Shown piece after piece: positions 8,175-16,042 of a stretch of 64,000 bases of DNA. Source of the DNA: Oceanobacillus sp. J11TS1. GTDB lineage: Bacteria; Bacillota; Bacilli; Bacillales; Amphibacillaceae. The notes below the pieces were generated by a model, which was given only the letters and a program-made list of their open reading frames with translations, was not told where the DNA came from and made no database searches. The DNA lies in NCBI RefSeq assembly GCF_018333215.1, contig NZ_BORO01000013.1:1-64000 (forward strand). The letters run 5' to 3'. Position numbers and translations under genes: made by a program. The number at the start of each line of letters is the position of its first letter. Positions within the stretch are counted from its first letter, which is position 1.

Positions 8175-8705
8175 TTGAAAGAGGAATTATTCACTAAAAG
8201 ACTAGCTTTACGAAAAATGCGGACATCCGACGCCCCTGCATTATTTACCATTTGGTCGGATCCGGCAGTTGTAGAATTCATGAATATCTCTGCTTTTACC
8301 CATGAATCACAAGCTATAGAAATGATTACCCTGCTCCATGAATTAGCTGAAAAAAATCAAGCCATTCGATACAGTATATTTAACTTGAATTCAAAGGAAA
8401 TAATCGGTACCTGTGGTTTTAATTCTATCGATCCGGAAAATTCCAGGGCTGAGATTGGTTATGATATTGCGAAACCTTATTGGGGAAACGGATATGCACC
8501 AGAGTCCATTCAGGCATTAATCCATGAAGCTTTTGAGAATTTAAGAATAAACCGTATCGAAGCAAAAGTAGAGCCTGCAAATGTAAACTCGATAAAAGTA
8601 CTGGAAAAATTGCATTTTACCTTTGAAGGAACGTTAAGACAATATGAAAAAGTGAAGGGGAAGTTTGTTGATATCCACATGTATTCCCTTTTAAAGAGTG
8701 ATTAA
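8175..8705 (+). CDS. GNAT-family N-acetyltransferase (RimJ/RimL type)
   Basis: 176 residues from a TTG 7 bases after GGAGGT; an in-frame TTG at 8160 would place the start inside that ribosome site. The sequence begins MKEELFTKRLALRKM and contains the acetyl-CoA region AEIGYDIAKPYWGNGYAPES, typical of the acetyltransferase_3 group that acetylates ribosomal protein N-termini or small substrates. It follows blaI but the gap and its separate terminator suggest it is not functionally part of the bla unit. Substrate unknown. Confidence 0.85.
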   Translation: MKEELFTKRLALRKMRTSDAPALFTIWSDPAVVEFMNISAFTHESQAIEMITLLHELAEKNQAIRYSIFNLNSKEIIGTCGFNSIDPENSRAEIGYDIAKPYWGNGYAPESIQALIHEAFENLRINRIEAKVEPANVNSIKVLEKLHFTFEGTLRQYEKVKGKFVDIHMYSLLKSD

Positions 8706-8715
8706 TCTTATTCTC

Positions 8716-8750
8716 CCTCTATATCCGCTCTGAGATATAGAGGTTTTTTT
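8716..8750 (+). terminator. Terminator after the acetyltransferase gene
   Basis: CCTCTATATC (8716-8725) pairs with GATATAGAGG (8734-8743) and is followed by seven T. This ends the blaR1-blaI-acetyltransferase direction. Confidence 0.85.
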
Positions 8751-8874
8751 CTATAATTTTATACACCAATGTCTCTTTAAGAAATCACACACCAATACCC
8801 TTGCTCTAAGATACCAATAAGGCACATACAGGGTATTTTCCCAGAACTGAATAATCAGAATTATAGTTTTTTTA

Positions 8875-8883
8875 TGTTATAAT
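8875..8883 (+). promoter_or_regulatory. Extended -10 promoter for the second holin-like toxin
   Basis: TGTTATAAT combines a perfect TATAAT (8878-8883) with the TGn extension, about 90 bases before the toxin start. No good -35 is seen, which is common for extended -10 promoters. Confidence 0.5.
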
Positions 8884-8974
8884 CATAGCAGTGCATAAGG
8901 CTTTTCGTGGGTGGTGGCTCACTCCCTTTAATTCGTACCTTTCAATCTAGATTCGAAAGGGGGGTGAGGCTTTG

Positions 8975-9058
8975 ATGAGCGTATTTGAAAGTTTAACGCT
9001 AATGATAACATTTGGAATGCTGCTTATAGCGCTGTTGTCATTTCATCAAAATAAATAA
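8975..9058 (+). CDS. Holin-like type I toxin, 27 residues
   Basis: ATG start 7 bases after GGGGGGTGAGG. The peptide starts MSVFESLTLMITFGMLLIAL and ends in SFHQNK: a single membrane helix with a short polar tail, as in the Firmicute holin-like toxin family. It is a paralogue of the 26-residue frame at 1979-2059. An AACCACCCTTC/GAAGGTGTGGTT hairpin (9057-9097) covers its stop codon, and a second terminator follows at 9144-9173. An antisense antitoxin RNA from the opposite strand of this 3' region is expected by analogy but not shown. Confidence 0.78.
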   Translation: MSVFESLTLMITFGMLLIALLSFHQNK

Positions 9059-9143
9059 CCACCCTTCCTAAGCCTAGCAAGCAATGAAGGTGTGGTTATC
9101 AAAAACTCATTGTGACGCAGCCCCTTGAAGGGCTATTGCACGA

Positions 9144-9173
9144 ACGTTCGGTGTGCCACCACCGGACGTTTTT
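9144..9173 (+). terminator. Terminator of the toxin locus
   Basis: ACGTTCGGTG pairs with CACCGGACGT (one G-T pair) and is followed by five T. The remaining sequence to 9474 shows no gene. Confidence 0.8.
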
Positions 9174-9474
9174 ATTGTATGCTCTATTTACTATTATTAT
9201 ACCCTATTTTTAATAAATAAAACAACTGTTAAAACACTGATTATACGGCTTCTGGCTCCTAATTAACATAGTCACATAGACTAACAAAGAAGGTGCCCTC
9301 ATTGCAATTATTGCAACAAAGACACCGCTAAAGACTAGCTTTCACGCTTGGTTCTAGATACATTGCTTTTTCTGACATGTGCACCCGTGTATCAAATAGA
9401 ATTAATTTGAGTGAATTCTAGTTAGTAATTCTATTTATTCGCTTTTCATCGCGCTTCCTCATTGACTGCACCTT

Positions 9475-10125
9475 TTAATTGGTCACTCTCTCAAAGAATG
9501 CCTTCACCTTTTCCATATCCGTTACGTGCTGATTGCACAATTGGCTATCTGCACAGATATAACTATAGTGATTGGTAAACGTACCAGAAACTTGACCCTT
9601 TACAGAAGTAGTAAGACGTACAACATCTGAATGACAATTGCACAGCGCACAAATACCTTTCGTTGTTTGATGCTTGAAAGTCCCTTTTAGCGCTTTATAC
9701 TTCCCATTTTCTTCAATAACCATATACTTTCGCTGCTTTCCTGAATCATCCCAGGTTAAATAAGAAATTTCCTGAAAGTCTATATCATCAAGATCTGGCA
9801 GTTTAAGCTTTTTTTCCTTTTTAAACAGGCTTTTCAATTTACTCGGTTCCATTGCTTTAAACGGAATAACATAGGCTTTTAGCTGTTCTAAAAAAGCTTC
9901 TCCTTCTGTTCGGTCTTTTATATGAATAAGCGGCTCAACTAATTTTACCTGCTCATCAGACAGCACGAATGAATCTATTACATCACTTCTTACAATACCG
10001 CGCACAGCAAGAATAACATTCTTATCTTTTGTTGTTGCTAACGTTTTTAAAATTTTATCTGCTTGCTGTTTGATTAAATGATAATTAGCGACCGTTAAAA
10101 ACGGCTGAATTGTTTGTTTTTCCAT
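9475..10125 (-). CDS. FusB/FusC-family EF-G-binding protein (fusidic acid resistance type)
   Basis: 216 residues, like FusB (213). The N-terminal helical domain holds the family's YVIPF segment (85-89) and a Lys-rich stretch; the C-terminal treble-clef-like domain has a four-Cys zinc site, Cys159-x2-Cys162 and Cys191-x5-Cys197, in contexts (GICALCN and YICADSQLCNQHVTD) that match FusB. Family members bind elongation factor G and free it from the ribosome when fusidic acid traps it. The ATG follows GGAGTG. A leader peptide and competing hairpins lie upstream. Actual fusidic acid resistance is inferred. Confidence 0.9.
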   Translation of the reverse strand: MEKQTIQPFLTVANYHLIKQQADKILKTLATTKDKNVILAVRGIVRSDVIDSFVLSDEQVKLVEPLIHIKDRTEGEAFLEQLKAYVIPFKAMEPSKLKSLFKKEKKLKLPDLDDIDFQEISYLTWDDSGKQRKYMVIEENGKYKALKGTFKHQTTKGICALCNCHSDVVRLTTSVKGQVSGTFTNHYSYICADSQLCNQHVTDMEKVKAFFERVTN

Positions 10126-10167
10126 TTGAAATCACTCCATTATTATAGGCTTTTCTTCAAAACTTGC

Positions 10168-10244
10168 GGCCTAAAGAGATCATTCATCATTTATCAGAAT
10201 TCGTTTTTCTAGACCTCTTTGACCTAAAAGGTGCGTGGTCTAGA
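10168..10244 (-). promoter_or_regulatory. Putative translational attenuator of the FusB-like gene
   Basis: In the 98 bases between leader and gene two pairings compete. GGTCTAGA at 10208-10215 pairs perfectly with TCTAGACC inside the leader (10237-10244). GGTCAAAGAG, at the leader stop codon (10215-10224), pairs over 10 bp with CTCTTTaGGCC (10168-10178, one bulged A, one G-U). A ribosome stalled on the leader would change which stem can form. The ribosome site of the main gene lies about 30 bases further on. No U-run follows, so control of translation is more likely than termination. Confidence 0.5.
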
Positions 10245-10271
10245 GCAAGCATTATCAAAGAATGCTTTCAT
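10224..10271 (-). CDS. Leader peptide of the FusB-like gene, 15 residues
   Basis: ATG 6 bases after the very strong AAGGAGGAATCGA encodes MKAFFDNACSRPRTF. The frame is too short to be an enzyme, has the best ribosome site in the area and overlaps one arm of a hairpin. Staphylococcal fusB is known to be inducible with a short leader peptide of this kind, and many ribosome-targeting resistance genes in Firmicutes are controlled this way; its role here is inference. Confidence 0.6.
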   Translation of the reverse strand: MKAFFDNACSRPRTF

Positions 10272-10303
10272 TTCGATTCCTCCTTGAAAAGAAAACTACA
10301 ACT

Positions 10304-10312
10304 AGTATAACA
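10304..10312 (-). promoter_or_regulatory. Extended -10 promoter for the FusB-like transcript
   Basis: On the minus strand TGTTATACT gives a TGn-extended -10 about 33 bases before the leader ATG. No clear -35 is seen at the right distance. Confidence 0.45.
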
Positions 10313-10371
10313 TCTTTTCACCGCAGAATCTCATAACTGCTTGATTTACTTGAAAAGAAGGAGTATTTCGT

Positions 10372-10470
10372 TTAAGGGTTTCTGTAATAAGAAGAGTCAT
10401 CAATCCACTTTGGAGTAGAACCATGATACGAAATAACCGTATTACACAGCATTCGGACAAGTCTTGCCAT
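10372..10470 (-). pseudogene. Short protein-like fragment
   Basis: A 32-codon minus-strand frame (MARLVRMLCNTVISYHG at its start, IDDSSYYRNP at its end) lacks a ribosome site and follows directly on an in-frame stop. It may be the remnant of a gene. Family not recognised; chance is possible. Confidence 0.2.
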
Positions 10471-10505
10471 TTAACAAAGCCAAGATTGTTTGCAAGTTCG
10501 TATGA

Positions 10506-11030
10506 TTATCTAGCCCATTGCCGCCTGACATTTTCCAGAAACTGATTCAGTTCCTTCTTCTCATAGATGTGAATCACCTTTTCTTCATATATCTCTATTT
10601 TTCTCAATGCTTTTACTAAATTATTCGCATCATACTTGGCATTCCATTTTAATAACTGTAAAAGATCCTTTATATTTTCTTCTTTGGTGGGTAAAATATG
10701 AAGCTTCCTTTTTAGAAAGCGAAGCATTATCCGCATTTGTCTCAAGTAAACATTTGTATGTAACACAATAATTCGATCTGCTCTTTGAAAGCTGTCATCC
10801 ATCCAAGCATAATAGACACCTTCTATTATCCATACATCTCCTGAAAGAATAGCCTCCAGTTCCCTGTCTCTTGTCACCGAATCCTTTTTCGTTCCATAGC
10901 TTTTATTCCAAAACAAATTATCCAAGTCAACAGCTGGAATAGCGAGAATATCTGATAATACCTTTGCCAGATAGGTTTTCCCACTCCCTGCACCACCGAT
11001 AATATGTATTCTCTTTATCTCTTCTCTCAA
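10506..11030 (-). CDS. P-loop kinase-like protein (DNA topology modulation/FlaR family)
   Basis: 174 residues from a TTG start with a weak AGGG ribosome site. The Walker A motif GGAGSGKT is at residues 12-19, followed by AVDLDNLFW and the VWIIEGVYYAWMDD segment typical of the adenylate-kinase-like family named after topology modulation protein FlaR. The lid region is Arg-rich. Substrate unknown; a nucleotide or nucleoside is likely. It is next to a DinB-like gene on the same strand (112 bases apart). Confidence 0.75.
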   Translation of the reverse strand: MREEIKRIHIIGGAGSGKTYLAKVLSDILAIPAVDLDNLFWNKSYGTKKDSVTRDRELEAILSGDVWIIEGVYYAWMDDSFQRADRIIVLHTNVYLRQMRIMLRFLKRKLHILPTKEENIKDLLQLLKWNAKYDANNLVKALRKIEIYEEKVIHIYEKKELNQFLENVRRQWAR

Positions 11031-11141
11031 TGGATATCCCTGCCCTCTGTTCCATAGTGAATCTCCCCATCCCCTTACGACTGAATTGTGAGGGGAAAAG
11101 GAATAATTTGTTCATTTAATATTTTCACACAAACGGCTTCC

Positions 11142-11702
11142 TTACTCTATGTTTTTTCTGTAACTAGACTTACTTGTATTTCTCTGCATCTCCTCTAAAT
11201 ACTCCACTGATCTCCCTCTAGGAATGCTAAGCGTTTCCCAATTCTCCCCTTTTATCTGTTTTCCAATATAAACAATTTGACCAACATGGTAAGCGTAATG
11301 TGCCATCTGCCTTTCTATCGCATCCATAACTTTATGGCTTTCACCACGGATATAGATATTCTTTAATAAGTCTGTCCCTTCTAGTCCCCGCAAAGCTTTA
11401 AAAAGAACATTCCAGCCCGCTTCCCAAACTTCCATTAATTCTTGCATAGAACCTATCGTATTCTCAAACTCTTGATCACGGTTTCTATTCAGCTTCTCAC
11501 CGTCTGAAGTTAAAAAATCAGTCCACCTCGATATCATATTTCCATTTAAATGTTTGACAATCACAGCAATGCTATTAGAGTCTTCATTTAAAGACCAATG
11601 AATATGCTCTTCTGATAATTGTTTAAACGTATTATCTCCAAGCTCTTTTACACTTCCGAATCTTTTTTGGATTATGTTTAGATATACTTCTTCAAGATTC
11701 AT
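11142..11702 (-). CDS. DUF1572 protein of the DinB-like metalloprotein superfamily
   Basis: 186 residues, ATG after AAAGGAGAGG. The all-helical sequence has the superfamily's spaced His ligands: His in IVKHLNGN near residue 50 and HYAYHVGQI near 135-139. Relatives are bacillithiol- or metal-dependent transferases of mostly unknown substrate. The name DinB refers to the DUF664/DinB helical fold, not to DNA polymerase IV. Confidence 0.8.
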   Translation of the reverse strand: MNLEEVYLNIIQKRFGSVKELGDNTFKQLSEEHIHWSLNEDSNSIAVIVKHLNGNMISRWTDFLTSDGEKLNRNRDQEFENTIGSMQELMEVWEAGWNVLFKALRGLEGTDLLKNIYIRGESHKVMDAIERQMAHYAYHVGQIVYIGKQIKGENWETLSIPRGRSVEYLEEMQRNTSKSSYRKNIE

Positions 11703-11870
11703 ATCTTCCTCTCCTTTGAAAACCGCGTACTATCTTCCAAAATTATCTTTGTACTATATTAATCTAAACACTCAATCTCGCTAATCTCAGTAGCTATATC
11801 TTACTTTCAATATACAATACTGCTAGCTTTCCAACAAACAACCAATCATCAAAAACTTCCTAACTTCTTA

Positions 11871-11899
11871 TTGACACTCCTGTATATACAAGTTAAAAT
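11871..11899 (+). promoter_or_regulatory. tre operon promoter
   Basis: TTGACA (11871-11876), 17-base spacer, TAAAAT (11894-11899). One TreR-type palindrome fills the spacer and another lies just downstream. Confidence 0.75.
11879..11892. promoter_or_regulatory. TreR operator 1
   Basis: CCTGTATATACAAG differs in one outer base from the perfect palindrome at operator 2. The TTGTATATACAA core is that of the B. subtilis tre operator. It occupies the promoter spacer. Confidence 0.8.
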
Positions 11900-11912
11900 G
11901 AAACCGTTAACA

Positions 11913-11926
11913 CTTGTATATACAAG
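11913..11926. promoter_or_regulatory. TreR operator 2
   Basis: CTTGTATATACAAG is a perfect 14-bp palindrome, 34 bases from operator 1 and just before the treP ribosome site (AGGGGG). Confidence 0.85.
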
Positions 11927-11948
11927 ATAAGAAAAAGGGGGTAAGACA

Positions 11949-13382
11949 TTGAGTAAATATACGGACGCAGCAAAAGAATTATTGGAAAAAGTCGGTGGAA
12001 GTGAAAACATCTCTGTCGTTACGCACTGTGCTACTAGAATGCGCTTTGTCTTAAATGATCCAAAAAAAGCAGATATAGAAGCAATTAAAGATATTGAAAT
12101 TGTAAAAGGAACCTTCACACAGGCTGGTCAATTCCAGGTTATTATCGGAAATGAAGTCGCTTCCTTTTATAACGAATTTACGCGTATTGCTGGTATTGGT
12201 GATACTTCTAAAGAAGATGCCAAAGAAGCAGCGAAACAAAATATGAATTTCATGCAGCGACTAATGGCACACTTAGCAGACATTTTTATGCCAATTATCC
12301 CAGCACTTGTTGTCGGAGGTCTGATTTTAGGTTTTCGAAATGTGATTGGTGAAATTGAAATGCTGGAAAATGGAACAATGACCTTAGCGGAATCCTCGCA
12401 ATTTTGGACGGGATTATATGATTTTCTTTGGTTAATTGCTGAAGCGATCTTTCATTTTCTCCCTGTTGCCATTACCTGGTCTATTTCCAGGAAGATGGGA
12501 ACCACGCAAGTACTCGGAATTATTTTAGGTCTTACACTCGTATCACCACAACTCTTAAATGCTTATGGTGTCGCAGAAGCAACAGAGATACCTGTCTGGG
12601 ACTTTGGTATTTTCCAAATTGAAATGATTGGTTATCAGGCGCAGGTTATTCCAGCTATTTTAGCAGGTTTTGTATTAGCTTATTTGGAAATAGGCCTTCG
12701 TAAAATCATCCCACAAGTCGTATCGATGATTTTTGTGCCATTCTTTGCATTACTTCCTGCGGTTATCGTGGCCCATGTTGTATTAGGTCCAATCGGCTGG
12801 ACAATCGGTTCATGGATTTCAACGGTTGTCTATGATGGGTTAACTTCTGCATTCGGCTGGCTGTTTGCAGCGTTATTCGGTTTCGCCTATGCACCGCTTG
12901 TCATTACTGGTCTGCATCATATGACAAATGCCATTGACCTGCAGTTAATGAGTGAATTTGATGGAACAAACCTTTGGCCAATGATCGCTCTATCTAATAT
13001 TGCACAAGGATCTGCGGTGGTAGCAATGATTTACCTGAACAGAAAAGATAAGAAAGAGCAGCAGGTATCTATTCCAGCAGCAATTTCCTGTTATTTAGGG
13101 GTTACGGAACCGGCATTATTCGGTATAAACTTACGATACCTATTTCCATTTATCGCCGGTATGGCAGGCTCTGCGGTTGCAGCAGTTATTTCTGTCGGAT
13201 CCGGTGTGATGGCCAACTCCATTGGCGTCGGTGGAATACCGGGAATCTTATCCATTCAAGTAGCGGATATGCTAATGTTTGCGGTAGCAATGGTAGCTGC
13301 GTTTATTATTCCATTTATTCTGACCATTGTTTTATCCAAAACAAAAATGGGTGTGGATGCATATAAACGCTTAGGAAAATAA
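11949..13382 (+). CDS. treP: Trehalose PTS permease, IIBC component
   Basis: 477 residues (B. subtilis TreP is 470), TTG start after AGGGGG. An N-terminal IIB domain has the phosphorylated Cys27 in VVTHCATRMRF; an IIC domain with about ten membrane helices follows from about residue 105. It imports trehalose as trehalose-6-phosphate. There is no IIA domain, so a separate glucose-type IIA protein must donate the phosphoryl group; one is encoded at 23144-23632. First gene of treP-treA-treR. Confidence 0.93.
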   Translation: MSKYTDAAKELLEKVGGSENISVVTHCATRMRFVLNDPKKADIEAIKDIEIVKGTFTQAGQFQVIIGNEVASFYNEFTRIAGIGDTSKEDAKEAAKQNMNFMQRLMAHLADIFMPIIPALVVGGLILGFRNVIGEIEMLENGTMTLAESSQFWTGLYDFLWLIAEAIFHFLPVAITWSISRKMGTTQVLGIILGLTLVSPQLLNAYGVAEATEIPVWDFGIFQIEMIGYQAQVIPAILAGFVLAYLEIGLRKIIPQVVSMIFVPFFALLPAVIVAHVVLGPIGWTIGSWISTVVYDGLTSAFGWLFAALFGFAYAPLVITGLHHMTNAIDLQLMSEFDGTNLWPMIALSNIAQGSAVVAMIYLNRKDKKEQQVSIPAAISCYLGVTEPALFGINLRYLFPFIAGMAGSAVAAVISVGSGVMANSIGVGGIPGILSIQVADMLMFAVAMVAAFIIPFILTIVLSKTKMGVDAYKRLGK

Positions 13383-13392
13383 GTTAAAATAC

Positions 13393-13415
13393 GGAGGGAA
13401 TCGCTCCCTCCTTTT
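13393..13415 (+). terminator. Hairpin between treP and treA
   Basis: GGAGGGA (13393-13399) pairs with TCCCTCC (13405-13411) and four T follow. With so short a U-run it is probably a partial terminator or an mRNA-stabilising hairpin that lowers treA relative to treP. Confidence 0.5.
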
Positions 13416-13480
13416 CATGTTAAGCAAAGAGCAATGAAATGAATAATGATTGAAATGCAGCAACGATTAGGAGGATTACT

Positions 13481-15166
13481 ATGCAAGAAAAATGGTGGCA
13501 AAAATCAGTCGTATATCAAATTTACCCGAAGAGCTTTAACGATACGACTGGAAATGGAATGGGAGATATTAACGGTATTACAGAAAAGTTGGATTATATT
13601 AAGAAACTAGGAGCCGACGTGATTTGGCTTACCCCCATCTACGTTTCTCCTCAAAAAGATAACGGATATGATATTGCAGATTATTATGCGATTCAGCCGG
13701 AATATGGAACTATGGACGACTTCGAAAAAATGCTGGAAAAAGCACATCAAATCGGGCTCAAAGTAATTATGGATATTGTTGTAAACCATACCTCCACCGA
13801 ACATAAATGGTTCCAGCAAGCTAAATTATCTAAGGATAATCCTTATCGAAATTATTATATTTGGAAAGACGGAGAACCTGACAACCCTCCAACAAACTGG
13901 CAGTCAAAATTTGGCGGCAATGCATGGGAGTATGACGAAACGACGGGCTCTTACTATTTGCATCTATTTGATGTAACGCAAGCGGACCTAAATTGGGAAA
14001 ATGAAAAAGTTCGTGATGATGTTTATCAGATGATGAACTTTTGGCTGGATAAAGGTGTAGATGGTTTTCGTTTAGATGTAATCAACTTGATTTCCAAAGA
14101 CCAGTGTTTTCCAGATGATGACGGCAGTATACCTCCAGGAGACGGACGTAAATTCTACACAGATGGACCCCGGGTGCATGAATTTCTTCATGAGATGAAT
14201 CAGAAAGTATTTAAAGGACGGGAAACCATTACGGTAGGAGAAATGTCCTCTACTTCTATGGAGGATTGTATGAAATATTCCAATCCGGAACGCGAAGAAT
14301 TGGATATGACGTTTAACTTCCATCATTTAAAGGTGGACTATCCGAATGGCGAAAAGTGGACAAAGGCACCGTTTGACTTTCTTCGCCTCAAGCAGCTTCT
14401 ATCCGATTGGCAAGTAGGAATGCAAGAAGGCGGCGGCTGGAACGCCCTGTTTTGGTGCAATCATGATCAGCCGCGAATTGTATCCCGCTTCGGTGACGAT
14501 ACAATCTATCATAAAGAATCCGCAAAAATGCTGGCAACAACGATTCACATGATGCAGGGCACGCCTTATATATATCAAGGAGAAGAAATCGGCATGACCA
14601 ACCCTGGTTTTGACCATATAAATCAATATCGTGATGTCGAATCACTAAATATGTATCGCATGAAAAGAGCAGAGGGATATTCGGACCAAGAAATTATTGA
14701 AATTCTCCAGGAGAAATCTCGTGATAATGCACGAACACCAATGCAATGGAATGACCAAACGAATGCAGGTTTTACAGAAGGGTCGCCTTGGATTGGCATT
14801 CCCGATAATTATAAAGAGATCAATGCTGCGGCTGCAATCACGGATGCATCATCCATTTTTTATCATTACCAGAAACTTATCCAGCTCCGAAAAGACTATC
14901 CAGTAATCACAGACGGAAAATATCAACTAGTTTTGCCTAATGACTTTGCAATTTTTGCGTATTTAAGAGAAAATAAAGATACAAAACTATTCGTAGTAAA
15001 CAATTTCTATGGAAAAGAAACAGAGCTTGATTTACCTGAATCGATTCATTGTGAATTTAGGGACAGCGAGATTTTGTTATCCAATTATACCGATTCTCCA
15101 TCATTAACGCTCAATACGATTTCACTTCGCCCATATGAGTCTATTGTTTATTATATAAAGAATTAA
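13481..15166 (+). CDS. treA: Trehalose-6-phosphate hydrolase (phospho-alpha-1,1-glucosidase)
   Basis: 561 residues, GH13 family, exactly the usual length. Catalytic residues are in place: nucleophile Asp199 in GFRLDV, acid/base Glu254 in TVGEMSS, and Asp329 in WCNHDQPR; DIVVNHT at 98-104 is conserved region I. It splits imported trehalose-6-phosphate into glucose and glucose-6-phosphate in the cytoplasm. ATG follows TTAGGAGGA. Second gene of the tre operon. Confidence 0.94.
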   Translation: MQEKWWQKSVVYQIYPKSFNDTTGNGMGDINGITEKLDYIKKLGADVIWLTPIYVSPQKDNGYDIADYYAIQPEYGTMDDFEKMLEKAHQIGLKVIMDIVVNHTSTEHKWFQQAKLSKDNPYRNYYIWKDGEPDNPPTNWQSKFGGNAWEYDETTGSYYLHLFDVTQADLNWENEKVRDDVYQMMNFWLDKGVDGFRLDVINLISKDQCFPDDDGSIPPGDGRKFYTDGPRVHEFLHEMNQKVFKGRETITVGEMSSTSMEDCMKYSNPEREELDMTFNFHHLKVDYPNGEKWTKAPFDFLRLKQLLSDWQVGMQEGGGWNALFWCNHDQPRIVSRFGDDTIYHKESAKMLATTIHMMQGTPYIYQGEEIGMTNPGFDHINQYRDVESLNMYRMKRAEGYSDQEIIEILQEKSRDNARTPMQWNDQTNAGFTEGSPWIGIPDNYKEINAAAAITDASSIFYHYQKLIQLRKDYPVITDGKYQLVLPNDFAIFAYLRENKDTKLFVVNNFYGKETELDLPESIHCEFRDSEILLSNYTDSPSLTLNTISLRPYESIVYYIKN

Positions 15167-15181
15167 CTGGAGTTCGTTACG

Positions 15182-15895
15182 ATGCAAAACAAGTATTTAA
15201 TCATTTATCAAGAAATGGCGCAAAAAATAGATAAAGAATTCTTTAAAGCAAATGAATTTCTGCCCTCTGAAAATGAATTGGCAGAACAGTATCAGACATC
15301 AAGAGAAACGATTCGAAAAGCATTAAACCTGCTAGCGCAAAACGGATATATCCAAAAAATCCGTGGAAAAGGTTCCACCGTAATTGAAAGGAATAAATTC
15401 GATTTTCCCGTATCCGGCTTAGTCAGCTTTAAAGAATTAGCTGATAAAATGGGAGAAAAACCGATTACAACGGTCCATCAATGTGCAAAAGTCAGTGCAA
15501 TTGATTTTATTCAGAAGCAATTAAAGCTCAAGGATAACCAGGAAGTCTGGGAAATTATTCGGACCCGCTCCTTCTCTGACCAGCGCATTATTTTGGACAA
15601 AGATTATCTGGTCGCAAAAACCGTTCAGCATATGTCAAAAGAAATTGCTGAAACCTCTATTTACGACTATCTTGAAAATGATTTAGGTCTTGTTATCAGC
15701 TTTGCCAAAAAGGAAATTATAGTGGAAGAACCGACGGAGGAAGACCGTAAGCTGCTGGATTTAGAGGGATTTTATAATGTAGTGGTTATTAAAAACTATG
15801 TCTATTTAGACGACGCGACCTTATTTCAATATACCGAGTCCAGACACCGTCCGGATAAGTTTAGATTCGTTGATTTTGCAAGAAGGGACCATTAA
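15182..15895 (+). CDS. treR: Trehalose operon repressor, GntR/HutC family
   Basis: 237 residues. Residues 1-70 form a GntR winged helix (EQYQTSRETIRKALNLL is the recognition region) and about 90-230 a UTRA ligand-binding domain. It starts 15 bases after treA. In the family, trehalose-6-phosphate releases the repressor from TTGTATATACAA operators, two of which lie upstream of treP. Confidence 0.92.
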   Translation: MQNKYLIIYQEMAQKIDKEFFKANEFLPSENELAEQYQTSRETIRKALNLLAQNGYIQKIRGKGSTVIERNKFDFPVSGLVSFKELADKMGEKPITTVHQCAKVSAIDFIQKQLKLKDNQEVWEIIRTRSFSDQRIILDKDYLVAKTVQHMSKEIAETSIYDYLENDLGLVISFAKKEIIVEEPTEEDRKLLDLEGFYNVVVIKNYVYLDDATLFQYTESRHRPDKFRFVDFARRDH

Positions 15896-15899
15896 AAAT

Positions 15900-15940
15900 A
15901 GGCTGATACAGATATATAACTGGCTGTATCAGCCTGTTTT
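15900..15940 (+). terminator. Terminator of the tre operon
   Basis: AGGCTGATACAG (15900-15911) and CTGTATCAGCCT (15924-15935) form a perfect 12-bp stem followed by GTTTTATTT. Confidence 0.85.
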
Positions 15941-16042
15941 ATTTAACTTTCCATATATACGTATAGATTTCATCCAAATGGATTGTATTGTTTTACATAG
16001 GTCACGATTACTAGCTACCCAATGTAGAACCTACTTCCTTTA

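Noticed and set aside
8740-8870. About 40 open minus-strand codons (ending DFLKRHWCIKL) before the second toxin
   Set aside because: No start, no ribosome site and AT-rich; chance cannot be excluded and no family is recognised.
10927-11115. 62-codon minus-strand frame with an upstream ATG
   Set aside because: It overlaps the kinase start in another frame; the P-loop motif fixes the real frame.
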